Shown one piece after another: positions 9,324 to 18,390 of a stretch of 64,000 nucleotides of DNA (its first letter is position 1; each line of letters starts with the position of its first letter). This stretch comes from Photorhabdus cinerea (GTDB taxonomy: Bacteria; Pseudomonadota; Gammaproteobacteria; Enterobacterales; Enterobacteriaceae): positions 62,001 through 126,000 of the forward strand of contig NZ_PUJW01000009.1 of assembly GCF_011189575.1 (NCBI RefSeq). Reading direction: 5' to 3'. Below the pieces are notes generated by a model. That model searched no databases. It was not told the origin of the DNA and saw only the letters and a list, made by a program, of their open reading frames with translations. A program made the position numbers and the translations under genes.

Positions 9324-10259
9324 ATGTCCTCTTGTTCATGGCGCCATATTGAAATCTTCCATGCAGTAATGACGACAAAAAACCTGACGGAAGCCGCTGT
9401 TTTATTACAAACATCACAGCCGACGGTCAGTCGTGAATTAGCGCGATTCGAGCATTTGATAAAATTCAAACTGTTTGATCGGGTAAAAGGCCGCCTGCAT
9501 CCGACAGCACAAGGATTACGCCTTTTTGAAGAAGTTCAGCGCTCTTATTATGGGCTTGAAAGAATAATGAATGCAGCTGAGAGTATCCGCAAATTTCAAC
9601 ATGCCCAGCTTTCTATTGCTTGCTTGCCGGTATTCTCACAATCATTGTTACCGAAAGTTTGTCACAATTTCGTTCGCCAATATCCTGATACTAATTTGAC
9701 AATCATTCCACAAGAATCCCCTCTGCTAGAAGAATGGTTGTCAGCTCAACGCTATGACCTCGGTTTGACTGAACATTTGCAGACACCACCAGGTACTCAA
9801 AGAGAAACCCTAATAACGATGAATGAGATTTGCGTACTGCCCGCAACTCATCCACTCAGTTATAAATCATTACTAACACCCGAAGATTTCAGAGAACAAA
9901 ATTTTATCAGCCTATCGATAACAGACAGCTACCGCCAGCTCATTGATGGGATATTTGCAGAGCATCATATTAACCGCAAAATGATTATGGAAACTCACAG
10001 TGCTGCGTCAGTATGTGCCATGGTGCGGGAAGGTATCGGTGTTTCTATTGTTAATCCGCTGACTGTACTCGATTATATGGGCTGCCACGGCCAATCTGAA
10101 ATATGCGCCCGCCCATTTAGTATTAACATTCCTTTTACTGTCAGTCTGATAAAACCCATTCATCGCCCTTCTTCTGCTCCAGTTGATGCCTTTATTGAAT
10201 ACCTGAAAGCTCGGATCGTACTATTTCCTCAGAAATTGGAGTCAGCTTTTCAACATTAG
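9324..10259 (+). CDS. lysR: LysR, transcriptional activator of lysA
   Basis: LysR-type regulator (311 aa) with an N-terminal winged helix-turn-helix (TSQPTVSRELARFE, about residues 31-44) and a C-terminal diaminopimelate-sensing domain. Sequence similarity to E. coli LysR is clear throughout (RHIEIFHAVMT, ETHSAASVCAMVR). The ATG at 9324 follows AAGGGA by 6 bp; upstream in-frame starts lack such a site. It is divergent from lysA across about 125 bp, which must carry the shared operator. Its 3' end overlaps the convergent LysR-family gene at 10242 by 18 bp. Confidence 0.95.
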   Translation: MSSCSWRHIEIFHAVMTTKNLTEAAVLLQTSQPTVSRELARFEHLIKFKLFDRVKGRLHPTAQGLRLFEEVQRSYYGLERIMNAAESIRKFQHAQLSIACLPVFSQSLLPKVCHNFVRQYPDTNLTIIPQESPLLEEWLSAQRYDLGLTEHLQTPPGTQRETLITMNEICVLPATHPLSYKSLLTPEDFREQNFISLSITDSYRQLIDGIFAEHHINRKMIMETHSAASVCAMVREGIGVSIVNPLTVLDYMGCHGQSEICARPFSINIPFTVSLIKPIHRPSSAPVDAFIEYLKARIVLFPQKLESAFQH

Positions 10260-11159
10260 TTTTTGCCAGTATGGAGAAGAAGCAAACCATTTCACTAAAA
10301 AATCCAGTAATGCCCTAAGCGTTACTGGCATATTTTGACGGCTGGCATAAATGCCATAAATCCCCATAGCCTGAGGTTGATATTCCGGCAACAACTGAAT
10401 CAATTTTCCGGATGCCAAATGAGAAGCAACGGAATAATAGGGTTGCATAGCAATTCCAGCGCCTTGCAATGTTGCTTCCATTAATACAATGGATTCATTA
10501 GCACTTAAAGTACCACTGACGGGAACAGAATATTTCTCCCCCAGGCGTTCAAATAACCAAAGGCTTTTGCCAAAGAAATTATAAGTCATACAGTTATGCA
10601 AGGCCAAATCAGCAGGCTTTTGAGGAATCATTTTACCCGTCAGATAGGAAGGAGCAGCACAAACAACAGAATGACAAGTCGATAGCGGTCTGGCGATCAA
10701 ATTCGGTTCTAAATTATTAGTGATCCGTAATGCCAAATCTATCCGTTCTTCAACCAAATTTATTGCCTTATTACTCATCTGCATATCAATGGCTATCTGA
10801 GGATAAATTTGCATAAACTCAGGGATAGCGACCGACAATGCACTCATTGCCAGAGACTGAGAACTGCTTATCCGCAAAAGACCGCCAAGTTCCTGAGCTT
10901 CCACTGGCTGATGAACTGGTATCTCTTCTGCCAATTGCAACAACTTACGGCTACGCTGATAGATAACCTCTCCTGCTGACGTCAGGCTGATCTTTCGCGT
11001 TGTGCGATGTAACAGACGTACTCCCGTCCATTTCTCCATTTCAGCCAGATAGCGAGATACCATTGCCCGCGACATATCTAACCGTTCCGATGCAGCAATC
11101 ATGCTACCTTGTTCTACAATTATAGTGAACACCTGCGCAGCAGTGACTCTATCCATCAA
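10242..11159 (-). CDS. LysR-family transcriptional regulator (DmlR-like)
   Basis: A 305-residue LysR-type regulator. The N-terminal winged helix includes SERLDMSRAMVSRYLAEME, and an effector-binding domain follows. The ligand is unknown. A second Met at residue 2 is an alternative start. It faces the MBL-fold/DsbA-like gene pair across about 100 bp, the usual geometry for a LysR regulator and its target. Regulation of that pair is an inference from position only. Convergent with lysR, overlapping by 18 bp. Confidence 0.85.
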   Translation of the reverse strand: MMDRVTAAQVFTIIVEQGSMIAASERLDMSRAMVSRYLAEMEKWTGVRLLHRTTRKISLTSAGEVIYQRSRKLLQLAEEIPVHQPVEAQELGGLLRISSSQSLAMSALSVAIPEFMQIYPQIAIDMQMSNKAINLVEERIDLALRITNNLEPNLIARPLSTCHSVVCAAPSYLTGKMIPQKPADLALHNCMTYNFFGKSLWLFERLGEKYSVPVSGTLSANESIVLMEATLQGAGIAMQPYYSVASHLASGKLIQLLPEYQPQAMGIYGIYASRQNMPVTLRALLDFLVKWFASSPYWQKLMLKS

Positions 11160-11261
11160 TTAGCTCGATTTATGCAACAAATAATTGTCAATTATGCTGT
11201 TTTTCCATCGAAAAACGCAACTTATTATGAACCTCGTTCACACAACATCAGGAATTCAATT

Positions 11262-12146
11262 ATGACTCGCAAAACAAAATTAAACATCGCGCTGGCTGGT
11301 ATCCTTTCCTTGGGTACCATTTCTCTGGCACAAGCCACTAACCTAAAACTGGATGTTTTCAATCCAGGTGAAAGAAGCGTATTTCCCGTCTCTTCTGAGC
11401 TCATCATCGGTGATAGAGAAGTTGTACTGATCGATGCTCAGTTCCAAAAAAATGACGCTGAAGCACTGGCCAGAAGAATTAAGTATACCGGCAAAAAACT
11501 GACAACTATCTATATCAGTCAGTCTGATCCTGATTTCTATTTTGGCCTTGATACACTGACCAAAGCGTTCCCTAACGCAAAAGTCATTGCATCACCAGAA
11601 ACCATTGAAGAAATCAAAAAGACCAAAGATGGCAAACTGGCTTATTGGGGAGGTGTTCTGAAAGGACAGGCCCCAAAAAAAGTTATCGTGCCGCAACCGT
11701 TGGAAGGTAACACTTTTACAGTTGACGGTGAGAAGTTAATCGTCGAAGGTCTTGATGGCCCTGCGGCTGACCGTACTTTCGTTTGGATTCCAAAACTGAA
11801 AGCGGTAGTCGGTGGCGTCACCGTTTCAAGCAACATTCATGTCTGGATGGCAGATACACAGACTAAAGAGTCGCGTAAAAACTGGATGCAAACATTAGAT
11901 CGTATACAAGCACTGAAACCAACAATTGTAGTTCCGGGACATTTCATTGGTAACACACCAATGACATTGGAATCAGTCAAGTTTACGCAAAGATACCTGA
12001 CTACTTTTGAAAAAGAGCTAGCAAAAGCAAAAGATTCAAAAGCGCTGATAGCAGCAATGGAAAAGTGCTATCCAAAACTTGGAGACAAATCCAGTCTCGA
12101 ATTAAGTGCTAAGGTGTTGAAAGGCGAAATGAAGTGGCCTCAATAA
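11262..12146 (+). CDS. Periplasmic metallo-beta-lactamase-fold protein with degenerate metal motif
   Basis: A 294-residue exported protein. The start at 11262 gives a signal peptide (MTRKTKLNIALAG..., probable cleavage after AQA25); longer in-frame starts would bury it. The fold resembles MBL hydrolases: an early strand with VVLIDAQF, then the position of the HxHxDH zinc motif, and a late VVPGH (His227). The HxHxDH position reads QSDPDF (residues 87-92), so the three zinc histidines are absent and only one Asp remains. A classical dinuclear zinc enzyme is therefore unlikely. It may be a specialised subfamily or a binding protein. It is followed after 31 bp by a DsbA-like gene. Confidence 0.75.
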   Translation: MTRKTKLNIALAGILSLGTISLAQATNLKLDVFNPGERSVFPVSSELIIGDREVVLIDAQFQKNDAEALARRIKYTGKKLTTIYISQSDPDFYFGLDTLTKAFPNAKVIASPETIEEIKKTKDGKLAYWGGVLKGQAPKKVIVPQPLEGNTFTVDGEKLIVEGLDGPAADRTFVWIPKLKAVVGGVTVSSNIHVWMADTQTKESRKNWMQTLDRIQALKPTIVVPGHFIGNTPMTLESVKFTQRYLTTFEKELAKAKDSKALIAAMEKCYPKLGDKSSLELSAKVLKGEMKWPQ

Positions 12147-12177
12147 ATCAATTAACTCTTTTTCAGGAATAAGTAGT

Positions 12178-12819
12178 ATGCCCGGAATAACTCTGCATTA
12201 TATCTATGATCCACTATGTGGCTGGTGTTATGGCGTTTCCTCTCTGATACAAGCAGCAAAAGAGGTCGCAAATGTGAAAATTGAATTGCATGGCGGCGGA
12301 ATGCTGACAGGTGATAACAGACGCCAAATAGACAACGCATGGCGTGATTATGTCCTTAGTCAGGATAAACGGATTGCAAGCCTTACCGGGCAAGTTTTCA
12401 GTGAGCAATATGTCACACTGCTAAACGATAAATCACTGATTATGGATTCATTACCACCAATATCAGCCATTCTGGCAGCAGAAAAGCTGGCTGGTAAAGG
12501 TGTCGAAATGTTACTGGCAGTACAAAAAGCGCATTATGTTCGTGGATTAAAAATCAGCGAAACTGAAACATTATTGAATTTAGCAAATGAATTACAGCTT
12601 AATTCAGAACTGTTCCAGCAAGAACTGACACTGAATAATGAATCAGAAATTCTCCAACACATTAGGAAAAGCCGTGAACTATTGGCAAAAGTTGGCGGCT
12701 CAGGCTTCCCAACGTTTATTTTAGAAAATAACAGAAACGAGCTATCTATTATTTCTCTTGATAAATACCTGGGACAACCCAAACGTTGGCAAGATGCATT
12801 GATTCACTATCAGTTTTGA
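12178..12819 (+). CDS. DsbA-family (thioredoxin-fold) protein with CGWC motif
   Basis: A 213-residue thioredoxin-fold protein with a CGWC active site at residues 14-17 and a late cis-Pro segment GGSGFPTF. An alpha-helical insertion lies between. There is no signal peptide, so it probably acts in the cytoplasm, like FrnE-type or 2-hydroxychromene isomerase-related DsbA proteins. The substrate is unknown. It follows the MBL-fold gene after 31 bp and is probably cotranscribed. The pairing suggests thiol or stress-related chemistry, but that is an inference. Confidence 0.8.
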   Translation: MPGITLHYIYDPLCGWCYGVSSLIQAAKEVANVKIELHGGGMLTGDNRRQIDNAWRDYVLSQDKRIASLTGQVFSEQYVTLLNDKSLIMDSLPPISAILAAEKLAGKGVEMLLAVQKAHYVRGLKISETETLLNLANELQLNSELFQQELTLNNESEILQHIRKSRELLAKVGGSGFPTFILENNRNELSIISLDKYLGQPKRWQDALIHYQF

Positions 12820-12853
12820 TACCACAATTTTAACTACTGGCGCCCATACATTT

Positions 12854-13528
12854 TCAGCTATCGGGCGCCATCCACGATACCCCATCCATTCCCAATAAAT
12901 TCAAATAGATCATTATGATCGCAGAAATAGCTATATATGGGCCAAAAGCGATAGGCGCTTGATAACTTCGCCGCATTTTCCATATCCACAAGTACCCAAT
13001 AACACCAAACAGTGAGGATAAGAGCATTAATAAAGGAATTGTACCAATCCCCAACCAGGCACTGACCGCCGCCATTAACTTAAAATCCCCATATCCTAAT
13101 CCTTCTTTACCACAAATTATTCTGAATAACCAATAGAGTGACCATAAAATCAAATAACCCGCAATCGCACCTGTCACAGCTTGTTCAATAGGCACAAAAG
13201 TTTGATTCAAATTCAATAATAATCCCAACCATAAAAGTGGATAATTTATTATATCTGGCAATAACTTAATTTTTATATCAATAAAAGAAAGTATAATTAG
13301 CACCCAAACAAATATTAAAACAACATATAAATGGAAATTCAATGTAAAATAAACCATAAAAAAAGCCGTTATAAACAGCGTCACTAATTCAACCTGAAAA
13401 TAACAAAAAGCTATTTTTTCATACCCATAAATAATTTTAGGGAATAGTGACACCATTTTATTCAAAGTTATTCCTGCCACTATTCCAATAAAAACGGCCA
13501 GAATAAAGACATTAATGTTAAAATCCAC
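12854..13528 (-). CDS. Prepilin peptidase (A24 family), short form
   Basis: A 224-residue membrane protein with about six hydrophobic segments. It carries the two aspartates of A24 peptidases: Asp84 in the SFIDIKIKLLPD segment and Asp148 in GYGDFKLM. These enzymes cleave prepilin leader peptides at the inner membrane. The N-terminal cytoplasmic domain with paired CxxC motifs found in PilD/GspO is missing, so methyltransferase activity is doubtful. No pilin or secretion genes are adjacent, so the substrate is unknown. It is convergent with the DsbA-like gene. Confidence 0.85.
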   Translation of the reverse strand: MDFNINVFILAVFIGIVAGITLNKMVSLFPKIIYGYEKIAFCYFQVELVTLFITAFFMVYFTLNFHLYVVLIFVWVLIILSFIDIKIKLLPDIINYPLLWLGLLLNLNQTFVPIEQAVTGAIAGYLILWSLYWLFRIICGKEGLGYGDFKLMAAVSAWLGIGTIPLLMLLSSLFGVIGYLWIWKMRRSYQAPIAFGPYIAISAIIMIYLNLLGMDGVSWMAPDS

Positions 13529-13559
13529 TTAATAGAACACCTCTAATTTTATTACATTA

Positions 13560-13597
13560 ATGAATATTTTAATTAAATAACAAAAAAATATTCATTA
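13560..13597. repeat. AT-rich inverted repeat upstream of the prepilin peptidase
   Basis: Arms AATGAATATTTT (13560-13571) and AAAATATTCATT (13586-13597) form a perfect 12-bp inverted repeat in the roughly 290-bp gap between the prepilin peptidase start and rsmE. It could be an operator or a weak structure. Apart from this and a TATTATAGT -10-like hexamer near 13759, nothing else is visible in the gap. Confidence 0.45.
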
Positions 13598-13821
13598 TGT
13601 TTTTAGCATAAAAAGATAATAATAAACATCGCCACTTTAAAACAATAAAATAAATATAAAACAGTCAAATAAGATATAAATATGCGAGCAGACTCGCAAT
13701 ATCTATCCAGAGATAAAAATCTGTGTCAGAGATAACTTGATAGTTGGATTAAGCCTCCCTTATTATAGTCACCATTATTTATCGCCATATGTATATATAC
13801 CCGCTGGAAGGAAAGAAAAAC

Positions 13822-14553
13822 ATGCGTATACCCCGCATTTATCACCCGGAATTACTCTCATCTGATTCTGAAATTTCTCTAAGTGATGAGGCAGCCAACC
13901 ATGTCGGGCGGGTACTCAGAATGAGTCATGGTCAACAGTTACAACTATTTGATGGCAGCAATCAAATCTTCAATGCTGAAATTACAGAAGCCAGTAAAAA
14001 ATCGGTCAAAGTACATATCAGTAATAGCACACTTGCCGATAATGAATCACCACTGAATCTACATCTAGGGCAAGTCATATCCCGCGGTGAGAAAATGGAA
14101 TTCACCATCCAAAAATCTGTAGAGTTAGGGGTAAACACCATCACACCGTTAATATCTGAGCGCTGTGGTGTAAAACTGGATGGAGACCGACTAGCTAAGA
14201 AACTTCAACAATGGCAGAAAATTGCGATTGCCGCCTGTGAGCAATGCTGCCGTAACCGTATACCTGAAATTCGCCCAGTGATGCAACTTGAACAATGGTG
14301 CGCAGAAAATGACGGCAGCTTAAAATTGAATTTACATCCACGAGCCAGCCAAAGTATCAATACCCTGCCTTTGCCTGTGGAAAAAGTACGTTTATTGATT
14401 GGCCCAGAAGGTGGTTTATCAATAGATGAAATTGCTATGACGGCTAACTACCAATTTACTGATATCCTGTTAGGACCACGAGTCCTGAGAACAGAAACCA
14501 CAGCGCTCACCGCAATTACTGCATTACAAGTGCGTTTCGGCGATTTGGGTTAA
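13822..14553 (+). CDS. rsmE: RsmE, 16S rRNA m3U1498 methyltransferase
   Basis: SPOUT-class methyltransferase that methylates N3 of U1498 in 16S rRNA using S-adenosylmethionine. It has an N-terminal PUA-like domain and a C-terminal trefoil knot with LLIGPEGGLS and LGPRVLRTETTAL. The ATG at 13822 is chosen because AAGGAAAG precedes it by about 6 bp and the product is then the usual 243 residues starting MRIPRIYH. It is followed after 9 bp by gshB, as in E. coli. Confidence 0.96.
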   Translation: MRIPRIYHPELLSSDSEISLSDEAANHVGRVLRMSHGQQLQLFDGSNQIFNAEITEASKKSVKVHISNSTLADNESPLNLHLGQVISRGEKMEFTIQKSVELGVNTITPLISERCGVKLDGDRLAKKLQQWQKIAIAACEQCCRNRIPEIRPVMQLEQWCAENDGSLKLNLHPRASQSINTLPLPVEKVRLLIGPEGGLSIDEIAMTANYQFTDILLGPRVLRTETTALTAITALQVRFGDLG

Positions 14554-14562
14554 GGAGAAATA

Positions 14563-15513
14563 ATGATCAAACTAGGAATAGTGATGGACCCAATTTCATC
14601 CATCAACATCAAGAAAGACACAAGTTTTGCTATGCTATTGGAAGCACAACGTCGCGGCTGGGAACTCCATTATATGGAGATGAGCGATCTCTATTTACAC
14701 CAAGGGGAAGCTCGCGCACGAACCCGCCTATTGCAGGTAGAAAACAATCCACAACAATGGTATCAACTTAATAAAGAACAAGATCTGGCATTAGAAACAC
14801 TCGATGTTATCCTGATGCGTAAAGATCCTCCATTCGATACTGAATACATTTACACCACATATATTCTAGAACGTGCTGAGGGGAAAGGTACCCTTATCGT
14901 CAATAAACCCCAGAGTCTGCGCGATTGTAACGAAAAACTATTCACAGCCTGGTTCCCTGATTTAACGCCAGATACACTGGTTACCCGCAACGCTATTCGC
15001 CTGCGTGAATTCCATCAGAAACATGGTGATGTCATCTTTAAACCTCTGGATGGCATGGGCGGTGCATCCATATTCCGTCTGAAAAAAGATGATCCAAACG
15101 TCGGTGTTATTATTGAAACTCTGACAGAACATGGCAGCCGCTTTTGCATGGCACAAAATTTCTTGCCTGCCATAAAAGAGGGCGATAAACGGGTATTAAT
15201 TGTCGATGGCGAACCTGTTCCTTATTGTCTGGCACGCATTCCTGCGCAAGGTGAAACTCGTGGTAACCTTGCTGCGGGTGGTCGTGGTGAGGCACGCCCA
15301 CTTTCAGAAAGTGACTGGGCTATAGCCAAAGCTGTTGCTCCCACTTTACAAGAAAAAGGGTTAATTTTTGTTGGACTGGATATCATTGGTGACAAACTAA
15401 CCGAAATTAATGTCACCAGTCCAACCTGTGCATGTGAGATAGAAGCCGCTTTCCCTGACATTTCAATAACAGGCATGTTAATGAATGCTATTGAAAAACG
15501 ATTAGCGAAATAA
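14563..15513 (+). CDS. gshB: GshB, glutathione synthetase
   Basis: ATP-grasp ligase joining gamma-glutamylcysteine and glycine, the second step of glutathione synthesis. Its 316 residues start MIKLGIVMDPISSINIKKD, as in the E. coli enzyme. The glycine-rich loop KPLDGMGGASIF and the metal-binding INVTSPTC region near the C-terminus are present. An AAGGAGAA ribosome site overlaps the short gap after rsmE, so the two are probably cotranscribed. Confidence 0.97.
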   Translation: MIKLGIVMDPISSINIKKDTSFAMLLEAQRRGWELHYMEMSDLYLHQGEARARTRLLQVENNPQQWYQLNKEQDLALETLDVILMRKDPPFDTEYIYTTYILERAEGKGTLIVNKPQSLRDCNEKLFTAWFPDLTPDTLVTRNAIRLREFHQKHGDVIFKPLDGMGGASIFRLKKDDPNVGVIIETLTEHGSRFCMAQNFLPAIKEGDKRVLIVDGEPVPYCLARIPAQGETRGNLAAGGRGEARPLSESDWAIAKAVAPTLQEKGLIFVGLDIIGDKLTEINVTSPTCACEIEAAFPDISITGMLMNAIEKRLAK

Positions 15514-15559
15514 AAAACTCTTTTTGTTAATTTGCCTGTCAGGATTTGTCATTTATGCT

Positions 15560-15584
15560 TTTAGCCCACATACTATGGGCTAAA
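15560..15584 (+). terminator. Possible terminator between gshB and yqgE
   Basis: Perfect 9-bp inverted repeat TTTAGCCCA / TGGGCTAAA with a 7-nt loop, 46 bp after the gshB stop. The downstream sequence TAACTCTTA is not a strong U tract, so it may only attenuate readthrough into yqgE. Confidence 0.5.
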
Positions 15585-15621
15585 TAACTCTTACATATCC
15601 AGGTTAATTACTAGAAATAAA

Positions 15622-16185
15622 ATGAATCTACAGCACCATTTTCTTATCGCCATGCCCTCATTATCTGATCCCTACTTCAAACGCTCAGTTGTTTACATTT
15701 GTGAACACAATGAAAACGGGGCCATGGGATTGGTGATAAATAAGCCTATTGAACAAATTTCTGTTCGGAAAGTTCTACAAAAACTGAAAATATCGCCAGA
15801 AGATCAGGATGAAAGTATCAATCTAAATAAACCAGTCATGACAGGTGGCCCTCTTGCTGAAGATCATGGTTTTATATTGCACACACCAAAACCAGGTTTT
15901 AGCTCAAGTATCAAAATCTCCGATGACACGATGATCACCACATCCAAAGATGTACTTGAAACCTTGGGTACCCCTCGTCAACCCAAACAGGTATTGGTCA
16001 CGCTGGGGTATGCAAGTTGGGAAAAGGGTCAACTCGAAAAAGAGATAATGGAGAATAGTTGGCTAACAGCAAATGCTGATCCACATATTATTTTCAACTC
16101 ACCCATCGCGGACCGCTGGCGTGAAGCTGCATCTTTACTCGGCATCAATATCTATAACATTGCCTTACAAGCAGGACATGCATAG
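15622..16185 (+). CDS. yqgE: YqgE, UPF0301 (AlgH) family protein
   Basis: A 187-residue cytoplasmic protein of the UPF0301/AlgH family. It begins MNLQHHFLIAMPSL and has the conserved GAMGLVINKP and GGPLAEDHGF motifs. Molecular function is unknown; the AlgH name comes from an alginate phenotype in Pseudomonas. Its stop codon abuts the ATG of the pre-16S rRNA nuclease gene directly (TAG-ATG), indicating translational coupling, as in other enterobacteria. Confidence 0.95.
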   Translation: MNLQHHFLIAMPSLSDPYFKRSVVYICEHNENGAMGLVINKPIEQISVRKVLQKLKISPEDQDESINLNKPVMTGGPLAEDHGFILHTPKPGFSSSIKISDDTMITTSKDVLETLGTPRQPKQVLVTLGYASWEKGQLEKEIMENSWLTANADPHIIFNSPIADRWREAASLLGINIYNIALQAGHA

Positions 16186-16605
16186 ATGAGTAACCGTACA
16201 ATAATGGCTTTCGATTTTGGCACCCGCAGTATCGGCGCAGCTATTGGACAGGAAATTACGGGTACTGCCAGAGCATTAACCTCGTTTAAAGCCACTGATG
16301 GTATCCCCAACTGGCAGCAAATCGAAAAATTACTTAAAGAATGGCAACCCGATCTGGTTATCGTTGGCCTTCCTCTCAATATGGATGGTACTGAGCAATT
16401 TGTAACAATACAGGCTCGTAAATTTGCAAACCGGCTGCATGGCCGGTTTGGTGTACAAGTTGAACTCCAGGATGAACGCCTGACCACTGTTGAAGCCCGA
16501 GCTCATCTATTTGACCGTGGTGGTTACAAAGCCTTAGATAAAGGTAAAGTAGATGCTGCTTCGGCTGTCATTATTCTAGAAAGTTGGTTTGCGCAACATT
16601 ACTAA
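16186..16605 (+). CDS. yqgF: YqgF/RuvX, pre-16S rRNA nuclease, Holliday-junction-resolvase fold
   Basis: A 139-residue RNase H-like protein with the AFDFGTRSIGAAIG start motif (catalytic Asp), QDERLTTVEA and the C-terminal KVDAASAVIIL acidic motif. YqgF matures the 5' end of 16S rRNA in E. coli. It is immediately adjacent to yqgE with no gap. It overlaps the convergent yggR by 4 bp. Confidence 0.96.
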   Translation: MSNRTIMAFDFGTRSIGAAIGQEITGTARALTSFKATDGIPNWQQIEKLLKEWQPDLVIVGLPLNMDGTEQFVTIQARKFANRLHGRFGVQVELQDERLTTVEARAHLFDRGGYKALDKGKVDAASAVIILESWFAQHY

Positions 16606-17648
16606 CAAAAGTCATTGATAGCATTTTCTTTAACCCTCATTTCTTGCTGCTCTGCTAGTAATCCCTGTAATTTACGCTGCTGCCAGCCTTGCTCATAGGT
16701 TTGCATCCCACTGGCAGCACCTGTCTGCATAAGCGTTAATATCTGATGATTTTTTCCTTCCCGTATCAGATGACTGACCGCTTGATTAACCACCAATATC
16801 TCATACACGGCAATTCGCCCTCCTCCCCGCGCAGAGACTAATTGCTGTGCTATCACGGCCTTCAAACTCCCTGCCAATTGGCTACGTACCCATCCTTTTT
16901 CTTCAGCTGAAAAAATATCCACCAGCCGGTCAATTGTCTGTATAGCCCCTCTGGTATGTAAAGTTGAAAATACTAAATGCCCCGTTTCTGCCGCAGTTAA
17001 CGCCAAGCGAATTGTCTCTTTATCCCGTAACTCACCCAACAACAGTACATCAGGATCTTGTCGGAGAGCCCCTTTCAATGCTTCCTGATAGCTGGACGAA
17101 TCCAAACCAATTTGTCGTTGTTGTATCAGGCAATTGCGACTACGGTGGACAAATTCCACAGGATCTTCCAATGTAATAATGTGCTGACAGCAGTAACTAT
17201 TCAGCATATCCACAATGGCAGTTAATGTTGTAGATTTCCCACTACCTGTAGCACCTGTTACCAGGATCAATCCACTTTCTTCTCGCAAAATCATTTCACC
17301 GATAATGTCAGGCACTTTTAATTGTTCCAAAGTTGGGCACTGAGATGTAATTAAACGTAAAACTACTGACAACCCAGATTGCTGGCGAAAAAAGTTTCCT
17401 CTCAATCGTTGGCCATTTTCTGTCTCCAGCGCAAAATCTACATGTCCACCAGTTAATAGCTGTTGTCGCTGATTTTCTGATAAAAACTGCCAGCACCACT
17501 CTTCCAGCAATGCATTATTTACAGATGGCAGTTGAGTTTGCGGATAAAGCACACCATCTATACGTAATACAGGAACTTGCCCAACACAAAGATGCAGATC
17601 TGAAGCATTATGCTTTACACTAAGGGCCACTAACTTATCCATATTCAT
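16602..17648 (-). CDS. yggR: YggR, PilT-like retraction ATPase
   Basis: A 348-residue AAA-type secretion ATPase of the PilT family. It has the N-terminal SDLHL segment, Walker A GATGSGKSTT, an Asp box, LGELRDKETI (Walker B region) and a HTRG histidine box. PilT proteins power type IV pilus retraction, but no pilus genes are adjacent. It is slightly longer than E. coli YggR (326 aa). MNMDKL allows a start at Met1 or Met3. Divergent from yggS across 21 bp, so the promoters overlap. Confidence 0.93.
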   Translation of the reverse strand: MNMDKLVALSVKHNASDLHLCVGQVPVLRIDGVLYPQTQLPSVNNALLEEWCWQFLSENQRQQLLTGGHVDFALETENGQRLRGNFFRQQSGLSVVLRLITSQCPTLEQLKVPDIIGEMILREESGLILVTGATGSGKSTTLTAIVDMLNSYCCQHIITLEDPVEFVHRSRNCLIQQRQIGLDSSSYQEALKGALRQDPDVLLLGELRDKETIRLALTAAETGHLVFSTLHTRGAIQTIDRLVDIFSAEEKGWVRSQLAGSLKAVIAQQLVSARGGGRIAVYEILVVNQAVSHLIREGKNHQILTLMQTGAASGMQTYEQGWQQRKLQGLLAEQQEMRVKENAINDFC

Positions 17649-17669
17649 TTTTTAATCTCCTGAGTCACT

Positions 17670-18365
17670 ATGAACAATATTGAACAAAATTTACAAGATG
17701 TCAGGACCCACATAGCCATTGCCGCACAGAAATGCAAACGCGCTCCAGAAGAAATTACCCTGCTTGCAGTCAGTAAAACCAAGCCTGTGGAAGATATCGA
17801 AAAAACAATAATTGCCGGTCAGCGCCAGTTTGGTGAAAATTACGTGCAAGAAGGGGTAGAAAAAATTGCTCATTTTGCAAATCATGATGATCTGGTATGG
17901 CACTTTATCGGCCCATTACAGTCTAATAAAAGCCGATTGGTAGCAGAAAACTTTGACTGGTGCCATACCATTGACCGCCTAAAAATAGCACAACGGCTGA
18001 ACGAACAACGCCCAGAAGGAATGAAACCGCTGAATATTCTTATTCAAATAAATATCAGTGATGAGCAGAGCAAATCAGGTATTCAACTTAATGAATTACC
18101 AATGCTGGCAGCCGAAGTGAATAAACTTCCCAATGTGAAGCTACGCGGTTTAATGGCAATACCCGCACCAGAATCTAACTATGAGAGACAATTAGTGGTT
18201 TTCAGGCAAATGGAACAAGCTTTCCTTAATCTGAAAACTAAATATCCTCAAATAGATACCCTTTCAATGGGGATGACTGATGATATGGCTGCTGCTATCA
18301 ACTGTGGTTCCACATTAGTACGAATCGGGACGGCAATTTTCGGCTCACGTCAGTATCACAACTAA
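17670..18365 (+). CDS. yggS: YggS, PLP homeostasis protein
   Basis: Single-domain, fold-III alanine-racemase-like protein of 231 residues that binds pyridoxal phosphate without known catalysis. It maintains vitamin B6 and amino-acid balance. The PLP lysine is Lys36 in LLAVSKTKP, and the C-terminal STLVRIGTAIFG phosphate-binding motif is present. It is followed after 25 bp by proC, which is a frequent genomic partner of this family. Confidence 0.96.
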   Translation: MNNIEQNLQDVRTHIAIAAQKCKRAPEEITLLAVSKTKPVEDIEKTIIAGQRQFGENYVQEGVEKIAHFANHDDLVWHFIGPLQSNKSRLVAENFDWCHTIDRLKIAQRLNEQRPEGMKPLNILIQINISDEQSKSGIQLNELPMLAAEVNKLPNVKLRGLMAIPAPESNYERQLVVFRQMEQAFLNLKTKYPQIDTLSMGMTDDMAAAINCGSTLVRIGTAIFGSRQYHN

Positions 18366-18390
18366 CCATTTCAATGCGACGAGGTACTCA

